DNA from: Archangiaceae bacterium
GTDB lineage: Bacteria; Myxococcota; Myxococcia; Myxococcales; Myxococcaceae
Direction of reading: 5' to 3'
NCBI GenBank assembly: GCA_023248915.1
Contig: JAHFDQ010000326.1
Location: 1-5,918, forward strand
DNA: 5,918 nt
Shown here: piece by piece, positions 1-5,918 of the stretch
How the letters are laid out: every line of letters begins with the position of its first letter
Position numbering within the stretch: the stretch's first letter is position 1
The notes under the pieces: generated by a model
Database searches by the model: none
Seen by the model: only the letters and a program-made list of their open reading frames with translations
What the model was told of the DNA's origin: nothing
Program-made: the position numbers and the translations under genes

Positions 1-3000
1 CGCCGCCGCTTCGGCGTACTGCCCTGCGGCCAGCGCGAGGTCGCCCTTCAGCTCGAGGGCCTCGGGGAAGGTGGGCGAGGCCTCGAGGGCGCGCTCGGCC
101 GCGGCCAGCGCCTTCTCGCGATTGTTCAACCCCGAGAGGTACTGCTTGGCGGCCAGGTAGAACTCCTGGGCGGCCGCCGCCAGGTCCCTCTGGCTGAGCT
201 TCGCCTCACCCCGTTGCTCGTGCAGCGCGGCCAGGTCGCCGGCGCCGCCACGCACCGCGAGCAAGTCCTCGAGCAAGGCGCCCGCGGTCGCGTTCAGCGG
301 GTCGCGCTCGAGCACCTTCTTGAAGTTGGCGGCGGCGCGGTCGGAGTCCTTCAGCGGGTCGAGCGACAGCTTCCCGGCGGCGATGAAGCAATTGACCGAC
401 GTCTGGGGGTCGCGGGTGACGCGCCCCTCGGCTTCGAACATGTCCCGGGCCGACAGCCAATCGCCGGCCCGCTGGAAGGCGCGGCGCGCGCCGTCGATGG
501 CGGGGAACAGCCCGGGGCTGTCCTCGAGCGCCTGCTGGTAGGCGGCGATGGCGCGGCGCCAGTCGCCCAGCCGGGTCTCGCACAATTCCGCGATGCGAAG
601 CGACAGCTCGGTGCGTTCGACCGGGTCGGTCAGGGCCGAGTGGCGCTGGCGGTACAGGTCGATGAGCCCGCCCGAGTCGTCGGCCTGGCGAAGCGCCCGC
701 TCGAGCTGGAAGGCGAGGGCGGCGTCGTCAGGGTTGGCGGCGAAGGCGGCCCGCAGCTCTTCGAGCGGAGCGTTCGCGCCGGCGCGTTCTCGGTCGGCCG
801 CCGCGGACAGCCGGAGCGCCGAGCGAAGGCGCGGTTCGGACACCGCGTCGGCCAGCCGGGCCTTCAGCTCGTGTCGGCGCGAGCGGTCGTTGGCGCGCAC
901 CCGCTCGAGCACCTTCAGGGCGCCGAAGTTGCCGCCGTCGATTGCAAGCACCGCCTCGGCGCACTGGGCGGCCCGGTTCGGTTCGGTCAGTCGGTCGAGG
1001 TAGAGCTGCGCCAGCTTCAGGTAGGCGGCCACCTTCGCCGCCGCCTGGCCCACCTGCGTCTCGCGGTCGAGCACCGCGATCAGTTCTTTGACGTTGCCCT
1101 GCGCCGAGTAGAGGCGCTCGAGCGCCCGCATGGCCGAGGTGTGGCCCGGGGTGATTCGAAGCACTTCCTGGTAGCCCTCGAGGGCCATGTCGGCGCGTCG
1201 TAGCTGGTCTTCCCAGATCGCCGCCGCCTGGAAGAGCGCGTTCGCCCGTTCGAGCGGGTCGATGCGGTTGGCCGCTTCGGCGCGGAGGATTTCGATCAGG
1301 CTCTCCCAGGCGCCCTGCGACCGATAGATGCGGGCCAGCGCGCGCACTGCCGGGAAGTACGACGGCGACAGCGTCAGCACCTCGGAGTACGAGGCGATCG
1401 CGTCGTTCTCGTTCTTCACCTTCTGCTCGTAGAGTTCGCCGATCTTGTGGATCAGCGCCGCGGCCTGCTCGGTCGAGGCCGAGATTTCGGCCTCGGACCG
1501 GTACATGCGAATCAGCTCGAGCCAGCGGCCGTCCTGCGCGTAGAGCCGCCCCAGGGCTTTCAGGGCGGGCAGGTAGGCGGGCGAGAGCGCCAGCACGCGC
1601 TCGTAGGCCGCGATCGCCCCGGGCCGGTCCTTCAGGTGCTCTTCGAGGATTTCGGCCGACCGGTGGTGCAGCGACACCACGTGCTTGGTGTCGGTGGTGA
1701 GCGACGACTCGGTCTCGAGCAGCGAGATCAGCTCGCGCCACCGCGCCGCGCGCTCGTACAGGCGCGCCAGGTTGCGCAGGGTAGGCAGGTGGTCGGTGGC
1801 GATCTCGCGAATGCGCACCATGCAGTCGATGGCGTGCTCGAGGTCTCCCAGGCGGTCTTCGTAGATTGCCGCCATCTTGTTCAGCGTCGAGATGATCTGC
1901 TCTCGGTCGGTAGTCTGGAGCAGGTCCTGCTCGTGCATCGCGACCAATTCGGCGAAGCGGGACTGCTTCTCGTACAGCCGGGTCAGCGCCTTCTGGGCCG
2001 GCAGAAAGCCGGGTTGCAATTGCAGGGCCTGGTTGTACCGGCCCACCGCGTCTTCAGGTCGGCCGAGCCGCTCTTCCAGGATCTCGGCGGCCTTGAACAT
2101 GCGGGCCGCCTTCTGCTTGGGGTCGTCGAGCGCCGCGAACTCGGCGTCGTAGGCCCAGAGCAGGCCTTCCCAGTTCTGCGACCGGTAGTACAGCTTGCCC
2201 AGGCCGGCCAGCGCGGTGGCGTGGCCCGGAACGCGTACCAGAATGGCGCGGTAGCGGGCGATCGCGTCCGGTTCGCGCTTCAGGCTCTCTTCGTACAGCG
2301 ACGCGAGGCGGAGGTTGATGGCGATGAGCTCGATCTCGTCGGTGATCGACGACACCCATGACATGAGCACGTCGGCCAGGTCTTCGTGGCGGCGCTGGGT
2401 CTCGTAGATCTGCGCCAGCTCGGACAGCACCAACGCCTCGCCCGGGCTGACCCGGCGCGCGGCCAACAACGCCGCCAGGGCGTCTTCGGGCCGGTTCAGG
2501 CGGTTGTAGACCTTCGAGATTTCCAGGAACGTCGGCGCGGCGTTGCCTTCCAGCAGCGCCGCCTCGGCCGCCAACGCCGAGAGCAGCTCGTCGACCGTGT
2601 TCTCGCGCGCGGCGACCCGCTTGACGGCCGAGAGCAGGAGAGGATCTTTCCGCTCGATGGCGAAGGCCTCGCGGAAGCAGGCCGCCGCATCGGCCGGTTG
2701 AGACAGCCGGTCTTCGTACAACAGGCCGGCCGCGGTGAGGTAACGCGCCCGCAGCGATTCGTCTTGAAGCGACCGGGCGAGCAGGCGGTACACCCGCACC
2801 AGCGACGCGTGGTCCGACCGCTCTTCGAAGATCGCCTCCAGCTGTACCAGCACCGAGACGTTGTCCGGGCCGAGCTCGACGCAGGCCTGAAGGGTTTGAG
2901 CCGCTTCGTCCTCGCGCGACAGGCGCGTGTCGAGCACCTGGGCCTTCTCGAGCATGAGCGAGGCGCGCGCGCCGACTTCCGGCGTCGCCGCCAGCTCGGC

Positions 3001-3243
3001 GTCGATGAGCTGGATCACCATCTGCCAGTTGCCGACGTCTGCGAAGAGCCGCCGCGCCGCCCGGATGTTCGACAGGAAGTTGGGCGCCAGCTTGTAGGCG
3101 TTTTGGTAGGCGACCGCCGCGTTGCGCGGGTTCTTCAGCGGCTCTTCCCAGAGCAGGCCGATCTCGTGGAAGAGCAGCGCGCTCACCGGGTCCGTGCCCA
3201 GCGCCTTGGCTTCGCGTTCCAGAGTGCCGATGCGCGCCCGGGC
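1..3243 (-). repeat. Array of 15 protein-level 72-residue TPR supermodules
   Basis: Within the TPR gene a two-hairpin unit recurs every 216 bp. Using the hydrophobic/Trp position that precedes the xEL(I/L) motif as marker (W in GNWQMV, QNWEGL, ARWREL, GRWLEL, GAWESL, GDWLSA), units start at residues 28, 100, 172, 244, 313, 385, 457, 529, 601, 673, 745, 817, 884, 956 and 1028. Spacing is 72 except for 69 (244 to 313) and 67 (817 to 884). In the best units offset 28 is often Gly, offset 31 Tyr, offset 35 Leu/Val, offset 41 Ala, offset 45 Tyr, offset 53 Pro, and an (A/G)xLY motif sits near offsets 63-66. Codons differ between units, so this is an old protein repeat, not a recent DNA tandem duplication. 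Confidence 0.85.
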
Positions 3244-3324
3244 ATCGTCGTCGCCCGGCCCCAGGCTGGCGGCCGAGTTCTCAGGCGAAGAGATCGTTCG
3301 TTGGGCTTCCGTCCGTTCGCTCAT
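1..3324 (-). CDS. Giant TPR-repeat scaffold protein, 3'-truncated by the window edge
   Basis: The reading frame runs from an ATG at 3324 to base 1 without a stop, giving 1108 residues with the C-terminus outside the window. After a polar, Ser/Asp-rich leader of about 27 residues (MSERTEAQRTISSPEN...), the whole protein is helical TPR-like repeat with recurring patterns such as AEILEERLGRPEDAVGRYNQ and SPAYLPALKALGRLY. There is no signal peptide or membrane segment, so it is probably cytoplasmic. TPR arrays are protein-binding scaffolds; no catalytic domain is visible, and the partner and pathway cannot be read from the sequence. Similar long soluble TPR proteins are common in Myxococcota, but I cannot assign a named gene. 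An AGGGAG stretch lies 10 nt upstream of the ATG, supporting this start. It is divergent from the AAA_28 gene. Several long plus-strand ORFs lie antisense to it but encode Arg/Gly/Val-rich sequence without recognisable domains. Confidence 0.93.
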   Translation of the reverse strand, partial: MSERTEAQRTISSPENSAASLGPGDDDARARIGTLEREAKALGTDPVSALLFHEIGLLWEEPLKNPRNAAVAYQNAYKLAPNFLSNIRAARRLFADVGNWQMVIQLIDAELAATPEVGARASLMLEKAQVLDTRLSREDEAAQTLQACVELGPDNVSVLVQLEAIFEERSDHASLVRVYRLLARSLQDESLRARYLTAAGLLYEDRLSQPADAAACFREAFAIERKDPLLLSAVKRVAARENTVDELLSALAAEAALLEGNAAPTFLEISKVYNRLNRPEDALAALLAARRVSPGEALVLSELAQIYETQRRHEDLADVLMSWVSSITDEIELIAINLRLASLYEESLKREPDAIARYRAILVRVPGHATALAGLGKLYYRSQNWEGLLWAYDAEFAALDDPKQKAARMFKAAEILEERLGRPEDAVGRYNQALQLQPGFLPAQKALTRLYEKQSRFAELVAMHEQDLLQTTDREQIISTLNKMAAIYEDRLGDLEHAIDCMVRIREIATDHLPTLRNLARLYERAARWRELISLLETESSLTTDTKHVVSLHHRSAEILEEHLKDRPGAIAAYERVLALSPAYLPALKALGRLYAQDGRWLELIRMYRSEAEISASTEQAAALIHKIGELYEQKVKNENDAIASYSEVLTLSPSYFPAVRALARIYRSQGAWESLIEILRAEAANRIDPLERANALFQAAAIWEDQLRRADMALEGYQEVLRITPGHTSAMRALERLYSAQGNVKELIAVLDRETQVGQAAAKVAAYLKLAQLYLDRLTEPNRAAQCAEAVLAIDGGNFGALKVLERVRANDRSRRHELKARLADAVSEPRLRSALRLSAAADRERAGANAPLEELRAAFAANPDDAALAFQLERALRQADDSGGLIDLYRQRHSALTDPVERTELSLRIAELCETRLGDWRRAIAAYQQALEDSPGLFPAIDGARRAFQRAGDWLSARDMFEAEGRVTRDPQTSVNCFIAAGKLSLDPLKDSDRAAANFKKVLERDPLNATAGALLEDLLAVRGGAGDLAALHEQRGEAKLSQRDLAAAAQEFYLAAKQYLSGLNNREKALAAAERALEASPTFPEALELKGDLALAAGQYAEAAA

Positions 3325-3334
3325 GGGTCCCGCG

Positions 3335-3340
3335 CTCCCT
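3335..3340 (-). promoter_or_regulatory. Shine-Dalgarno-like site of the TPR gene
   Basis: On the minus strand AGGGAG lies 10 nt upstream of the ATG at 3324. It is the best purine-rich match near this start and supports it. The spacing is slightly long. Confidence 0.5.
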
Positions 3341-3381
3341 GGACGCAGATGCGGGTTCGTAACATGCGCCTTGGCGACCCC

Positions 3382-3393
3382 TCAAGCACTTGA
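3382..3393. promoter_or_regulatory. Small inverted repeat, possible operator
   Basis: TCAAG-CA-CTTGA is a perfect 5-bp inverted repeat with a 2-nt spacer. It sits beside the AT-rich patch in the divergent intergenic region, where a regulator shared by both genes could bind. A repeat this short can arise by chance, and no regulator gene is visible in the window. Confidence 0.2.
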
Positions 3394-3490
3394 ATTCCCA
3401 AAATAAATGCTCGCCCGCGCAAACTTTTCGGGCCGGGGCCGCGCGCTCGCCCTGTCGGCGCTGGCCTGTTGCTTGCTCGCGGGCAGGGTG

Positions 3491-3496
3491 AGGAGG
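3491..3496 (+). promoter_or_regulatory. Strong Shine-Dalgarno site of the AAA_28 gene
   Basis: AGGAGG, a perfect anti-SD match, lies 7 nt before the ATG at 3504. It overlaps the upstream in-frame TGA (3489-3491), so it fixes the start of the AAA_28 protein. Confidence 0.85.
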
Positions 3497-3503
3497 TTGC
3501 CCG

Positions 3504-4130
3504 ATGTGGGTGGCGAACGGCGTGGCTCGAAGGCGACCGCCCGAGGGCGCGTACCGCCTCGTGCTGACCGGAGGCCCGGGCGGAGGCAAGACGACGGCGG
3601 CTGACCTGTTCCGGCGTGAGATTGGCGAGCGGGTAGTCGTTGTTCCCGAGGCGGCGACGCTGCTGTTCTCGGGAGGCTTCCCGCGGGTGGAGGACACTGA
3701 GGCGCGCTGCGCAGTTCAGCGGACCATCTACCAGGTGCAGCGGAACCTGGAAGACGTGCAGTCGGCGCGGTTTCCCCGGCGGATGCTCTTGTGCGACCGG
3801 GGGACCGTCGACGGCGCGGCCTATTGGCCCGGCGACCCGGGCGGGTACTTCGACGACGTGGGCAGCAGTCTCGAGGTCGAGCTCGGGAGGTACGACGCGG
3901 TGCTCTTCTTCGAGAGCGCAGCGGTGGGCGGAATCCGCATCGAGGGCGGCAACCGGATGCGCAACGAGAGCGTCGAGCAGGCGGAGGCGCTCGACGGGAA
4001 GCTGCGCGCGCTCTGGTCGCGCCATCCGCGCTTCGTCCTGGTGCCGCACTCGGAGTCCTTCCTGAAGAAGATCGGCCTGGGGCTCGGGGCCCTGCAGCGC
4101 TTCCTGGCCGAGGTCCCCATTTCGCGCTGA
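3504..4130 (+). CDS. AAA_28-family P-loop ATPase/kinase-like protein (NadR-kinase/TTD14-like)
   Basis: This 208-residue protein has a Walker A loop, GGPGGGKTT (residues 23-31), straight after a beta strand (RLVLT). It is followed by the EAATLLFSGGFP segment (from Glu49), a kinase-like CDRGTVDGAAYWPG motif (Asp98-Arg99), a Walker-B-like strand DAVLFFES (131-138), and an Arg-rich GNRMRNES lid-like stretch (149-156). The C-terminus includes LWSRHPRF, another family-like element. This pattern and length fit the AAA_28 family, which includes the ribosylnicotinamide kinase domain of NadR and the eukaryotic GTP-binding TTD14 proteins. No nucleotidyltransferase or DNA-binding domain is attached, so it is not a full NadR. 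The substrate is unknown: nucleotide binding is well supported, small-molecule phosphorylation is inference. The protein is soluble. It is the first gene of a probable two-gene operon with the dehydrogenase downstream. The start is fixed by a perfect SD and an upstream in-frame stop. Confidence 0.9.
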   Translation: MWVANGVARRRPPEGAYRLVLTGGPGGGKTTAADLFRREIGERVVVVPEAATLLFSGGFPRVEDTEARCAVQRTIYQVQRNLEDVQSARFPRRMLLCDRGTVDGAAYWPGDPGGYFDDVGSSLEVELGRYDAVLFFESAAVGGIRIEGGNRMRNESVEQAEALDGKLRALWSRHPRFVLVPHSESFLKKIGLGLGALQRFLAEVPISR

Positions 4131-4151
4131 AGGGTGCGAGAGTCGAAGGCC

Positions 4152-5141
4152 GTGCGCGCGATGGTGCTCGAGGAGGTGGGCCGGCCGCTTCGCCTGCTCG
4201 ACAGGCCGGTGCCCGAGCCCGGGCCCGGGCAGGTGCGCGTGCGGGTTCGCGCCTGCGCGGTGTGCCGTACCGATCTGCACGTGGTGGACGGCGACCTGCC
4301 GAATTCGAAGCTGCCGCTGGTGCCGGGCCACGAGATCGTCGGAGTGGTGGACCGGCTCGGGCCCGGATTGTTGGCTCCGACGGTGGGCGCCCGGGTCGGA
4401 GTGCCCTGGCTGGGGTGGACGTGCGGCGCGTGCGAGTACTGCGCTTCGGGGAGGGAGAACCTTTGCGAACGGGCGCGCTTCACCGGCTACCAATTGGACG
4501 GGGGCTATGCCGACTACGCGGTCGCCGACGCCCGGTACGCTTTCCCAGTCCCGGCCGGTGCCTCGGACGTCGCCGCCGCGCCCCTCTTGTGCGCGGGGCT
4601 CATTGGTTACCGGGCTTACCGCTTCGCCGGCGACGCCCACCGGCTGGGGCTGTACGGCTTCGGGGCCGCGGCCCACCTGTTGACGCAGGTGGCGCGATAC
4701 CAGGGTCGCGAGATCTACGCCTTCACCCAGCGGGGAGACGCCGCCGCCCAGGCCCAGGCGATGCGCCTGGGGGCCGTCTGGGCCGGCGCTTCCGACGAAC
4801 GGCCTCCCACCTTGCTCGATGCCGCCATCCTGTTCGCTCCGGTCGGCGCGCTGGTGCCGGCGGCGCTGGCCGCGGTCGCCAAGGGGGGCAGGGTGGTCTG
4901 CGCGGGCATTCACATGAGCGACGTGCCGTCGTTCCCCTACGGACTGCTCTGGGGTGAGCGCGTCGTCAGGTCGGTCGCCAACCTCACCCGAAGCGACGCC
5001 GAGGAATTTCTCTCGCTCGCGCCGAAGGTGCCGGTGAGGGCCGAGGTCGAGGTGTTTCCGCTCGAAAGGGCCAACGAGGCGCTCGCGGCGCTCCGCGCGG
5101 GCAGGGTGGTGGGCGCGGCCGTGCTCGAGGTGTCGGGCTGA
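4152..5141 (+). CDS. Zinc-dependent medium-chain alcohol dehydrogenase (adh_fam_2-like)
   Basis: This is a 329-residue MDR-superfamily oxidoreductase, expected to interconvert alcohols and aldehydes/ketones with NAD(P)H; the substrate is unknown. The GroES-like N-domain carries the catalytic zinc ligands Cys38 (in CAVCRTDLH), His60-Glu61 (PGHEIVG) and Cys147 (PLLCAG). The structural zinc site is intact: Cys91, Cys94, Cys97 and Cys105 in the CGACEYCASGRENLC segment. A Rossmann loop GFGAAAH starts at Gly169. Motifs such as CRTDLHVVDGDLP and AAILFAPVGALVPAAL recall the narrow subfamily TIGR02822 (from memory). The start is uncertain: GTG 4152 gives MRAMVLEE, the usual family N-terminus, and zinc-ligand numbering typical of bacterial ADHs. 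GTG 4134 would leave a 3-nt gap to the AAA_28 stop but has no spaced SD. ATG 4161 has GAAGG 11 nt upstream but loses three residues. Probably co-transcribed with the AAA_28 gene. Confidence 0.92.
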   Translation: MRAMVLEEVGRPLRLLDRPVPEPGPGQVRVRVRACAVCRTDLHVVDGDLPNSKLPLVPGHEIVGVVDRLGPGLLAPTVGARVGVPWLGWTCGACEYCASGRENLCERARFTGYQLDGGYADYAVADARYAFPVPAGASDVAAAPLLCAGLIGYRAYRFAGDAHRLGLYGFGAAAHLLTQVARYQGREIYAFTQRGDAAAQAQAMRLGAVWAGASDERPPTLLDAAILFAPVGALVPAALAAVAKGGRVVCAGIHMSDVPSFPYGLLWGERVVRSVANLTRSDAEEFLSLAPKVPVRAEVEVFPLERANEALAALRAGRVVGAAVLEVSG

Positions 5142-5165
5142 CGGGAGGGCGCGGGGTTGCGGCTG

Positions 5166-5181
5166 AGCGGCCCACGCCGCT
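5166..5181. terminator. GC hairpin between convergent genes, weak terminator candidate
   Basis: AGCGGC-CCAC-GCCGCT forms a perfect 6-bp stem with a 4-nt loop. It lies in the 38-bp gap between the dehydrogenase stop (5141) and the DUF559 gene, overlapping the latter's stop codon (5180-5182). Neither strand has a T-tract after it, so intrinsic termination is doubtful. Its position at the meeting point of convergent genes is the main reason to list it. Confidence 0.25.
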
Positions 5182-5918
5182 ACCTGGCGCCACTTGAAAG
5201 AAGCCGGAGCGCATTGTCATGACGCCTCAGGCGGTCGAGCCCCGCGGTCGTGATCTGCAGCGCCCGGCGAATGCGCTCGACCACCTTGGCCGGCCGCTCA
5301 TCCACCTGCCGCCAGGTCACCGGCAGCACCCGCCAACCGAGCGCCGCGAGCCGCGCATAGCGAACCCGGTCGCGCTCGAACGCTTCGCGATCACCGTGGG
5401 TCCCGTACCCGTCCGCTTCGACCGCGAGCTGATGCCCGGGGTACGCGAAGTCGATGCGCCCAGGCTGACCGAAGTCGTCCGCGAAGGGGTAGCCGAGCTC
5501 CGGGAGGCGGAGCCTCGAGCGCTTGAGCAGCCTCCAGAGCCGCACTTCGAGCGCGCTCTCGAGCGGAACCCCACGCCGGCGGCAGTCGGCCAACACGCGC
5601 CTGAGCGCCTTCGCTCCATCTCGCCCGCGCGCGAGCTTACCAAGGCGCCGCTCGACCCAGTCCGGCGCCGCCAACTTCCGCCACCAAGCGTCCTCGACCA
5701 CGATCGCGAGCTGGTCCTCGTCGAGGCAGGTCGCCAGGTCGATGAGGGTGCGCGCCACGCTGGTAGCCGGAATCCCGCGGAGTACTCGGCGGTCCTCGGA
5801 TGGGACGTCGGTGCGGTGTACGAGCAGCCCGGGCGCGCGGCGACTGTCGCGCCGGGCGATGGTGACCTCCACGGCCGGTTCCTTCACCTTCAACCCCCAG
5901 AGGTTCGCCGCCGAACGG
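5180..5918 (-). CDS. AbiEi-like/DUF559 protein with Vsr-like PD-(D/E)XK domain, 5'-truncated by the window edge
   Basis: About 245 C-terminal residues are visible; the frame stays open to the right edge. The upstream residues RSAANLWGL match the usual AbiEi-like segment (HRSAA.LWGL), so the true start and the N-terminal winged-helix region lie outside, and a TTG at 5893 is not the start. Next come VEVTIARR, a VHRTDVP strand and GIPATSVARTLIDLA, the linker typical of this architecture. The C-terminal DUF559 domain has RIDFAYP (Asp at 5450-5452), AVEADGYGTHGD (Glu at 5417-5419) and GWRVLPVTWRQV, the core of a Vsr/PD-(D/E)XK nuclease-like fold. The usual ExK lysine position is occupied by Asp, as I recall is common in DUF559. 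Role unknown: such proteins are annotated as orphan antitoxin-like or nuclease-like. No AbiEii toxin gene lies 3' of it; its 3' neighbour is the convergent dehydrogenase. Whether a toxin lies beyond the right edge cannot be seen. Confidence 0.88.
   Translation of the reverse strand, partial: RSAANLWGLKVKEPAVEVTIARRDSRRAPGLLVHRTDVPSEDRRVLRGIPATSVARTLIDLATCLDEDQLAIVVEDAWWRKLAAPDWVERRLGKLARGRDGAKALRRVLADCRRRGVPLESALEVRLWRLLKRSRLRLPELGYPFADDFGQPGRIDFAYPGHQLAVEADGYGTHGDREAFERDRVRYARLAALGWRVLPVTWRQVDERPAKVVERIRRALQITTAGLDRLRRHDNALRLLSSGAR

Larger units (their letters stand above)
3325..3503. other. Divergent intergenic region between the TPR and AAA_28 genes
   Basis: About 180 bp separate two divergent start codons, so promoters for both directions should lie here or just inside the genes. 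The only clearly AT-rich patch is at about 3389-3409 (TTGAATTCCCAAAATAAATG). I searched by eye for -35/-10 pairs on both strands and found none convincing. The candidate TTGAGG on the minus strand (3380-3385) is followed at 15-17 bp only by weak hexamers. A stop codon at 3489-3491 in the AAA_28 frame rules out extending that gene leftwards. Confidence 0.5.

Noticed and set aside
3371..3388. Possible sigma-54 promoter (TTGGCG...AAGCA) in the intergenic region
   Set aside because: The GG and GC elements are 11 nt apart rather than the required 10, and the flanking consensus is poor.
214..3393. Long plus-strand ORFs antisense to the TPR gene (214-1203, 1447-2361, 2386-3393)
   Set aside because: They mirror a fully open, periodic TPR frame on the minus strand. 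Their products are Arg/Gly/Val/Gln-rich with no domain, as expected for shadows in GC-rich coding DNA.
3407..3604. Small plus-strand ORF starting MLARANFSGRGRALAL with a short hydrophobic stretch (ALSALACCLLAG) resembling a signal peptide
   Set aside because: It overlaps the AAA_28 gene by about 100 bp in another frame, has no Shine-Dalgarno site, lacks a proper lipobox and turns Arg-rich. A leader peptide cannot be excluded but is not supported.
4217..4230. Perfect 14-bp palindrome GCCCGGGCCCGGGC
   Set aside because: It encodes the conserved PEPGPG turn of the dehydrogenase in GC-rich codons, so coding constraint explains it.
3321..4913. 530-codon minus-strand ORF across the AAA_28 and dehydrogenase genes
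   Set aside because: The plus strand carries two clear protein families here; the minus product is low-complexity His/Arg/Pro-rich sequence with no recognisable domain.
5893..5893. TTG at 5893 as the start of the DUF559 gene
   Set aside because: The frame continues upstream with family-typical RSAANLWGL to the window edge, so the gene starts outside.

Overview
The window is very GC-rich and tightly packed, with strong third-position G/C bias. Together with a giant soluble TPR protein of the type common in myxobacteria, this suggests a member of the Myxococcota (former Deltaproteobacteria). That is inference: no rRNA or other taxonomic marker is present. No tRNA, CRISPR array, insertion sequence or attachment site was seen.

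Layout: (1) Positions 1-3324, minus strand, hold the first 1108 codons of a very large TPR-type scaffold protein whose 3' end lies outside the window. I translated it completely and found no stop. It is built from a supermodule that repeats every 72 residues (216 bp). Fifteen unit starts can be placed, and 12 of the 14 spacings between them are exactly 72. (2) Positions 3325-3503 are a divergent intergenic region with an AT-rich patch and a small inverted repeat. (3) Positions 3504-4130, plus strand, encode a P-loop ATPase/kinase-like protein of the AAA_28 (NadR kinase/TTD14-like) type, with an excellent Shine-Dalgarno site. (4) About 21 bp downstream, positions 4152-5141, plus strand, encode a zinc-dependent medium-chain alcohol dehydrogenase with both zinc sites intact. 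(5) Convergent with it, positions 5180-5918, minus strand, hold the C-terminal part of an AbiEi-like/DUF559 (PD-(D/E)XK, Vsr-like) protein whose start lies beyond the right edge.

The AAA_28 and dehydrogenase genes are probably co-transcribed. Nothing ties the TPR gene or the DUF559 gene to them functionally. I do not see a convincing new multi-gene system. The most striking signal is the near-perfect 72-residue periodicity of the TPR protein and its two breaks.
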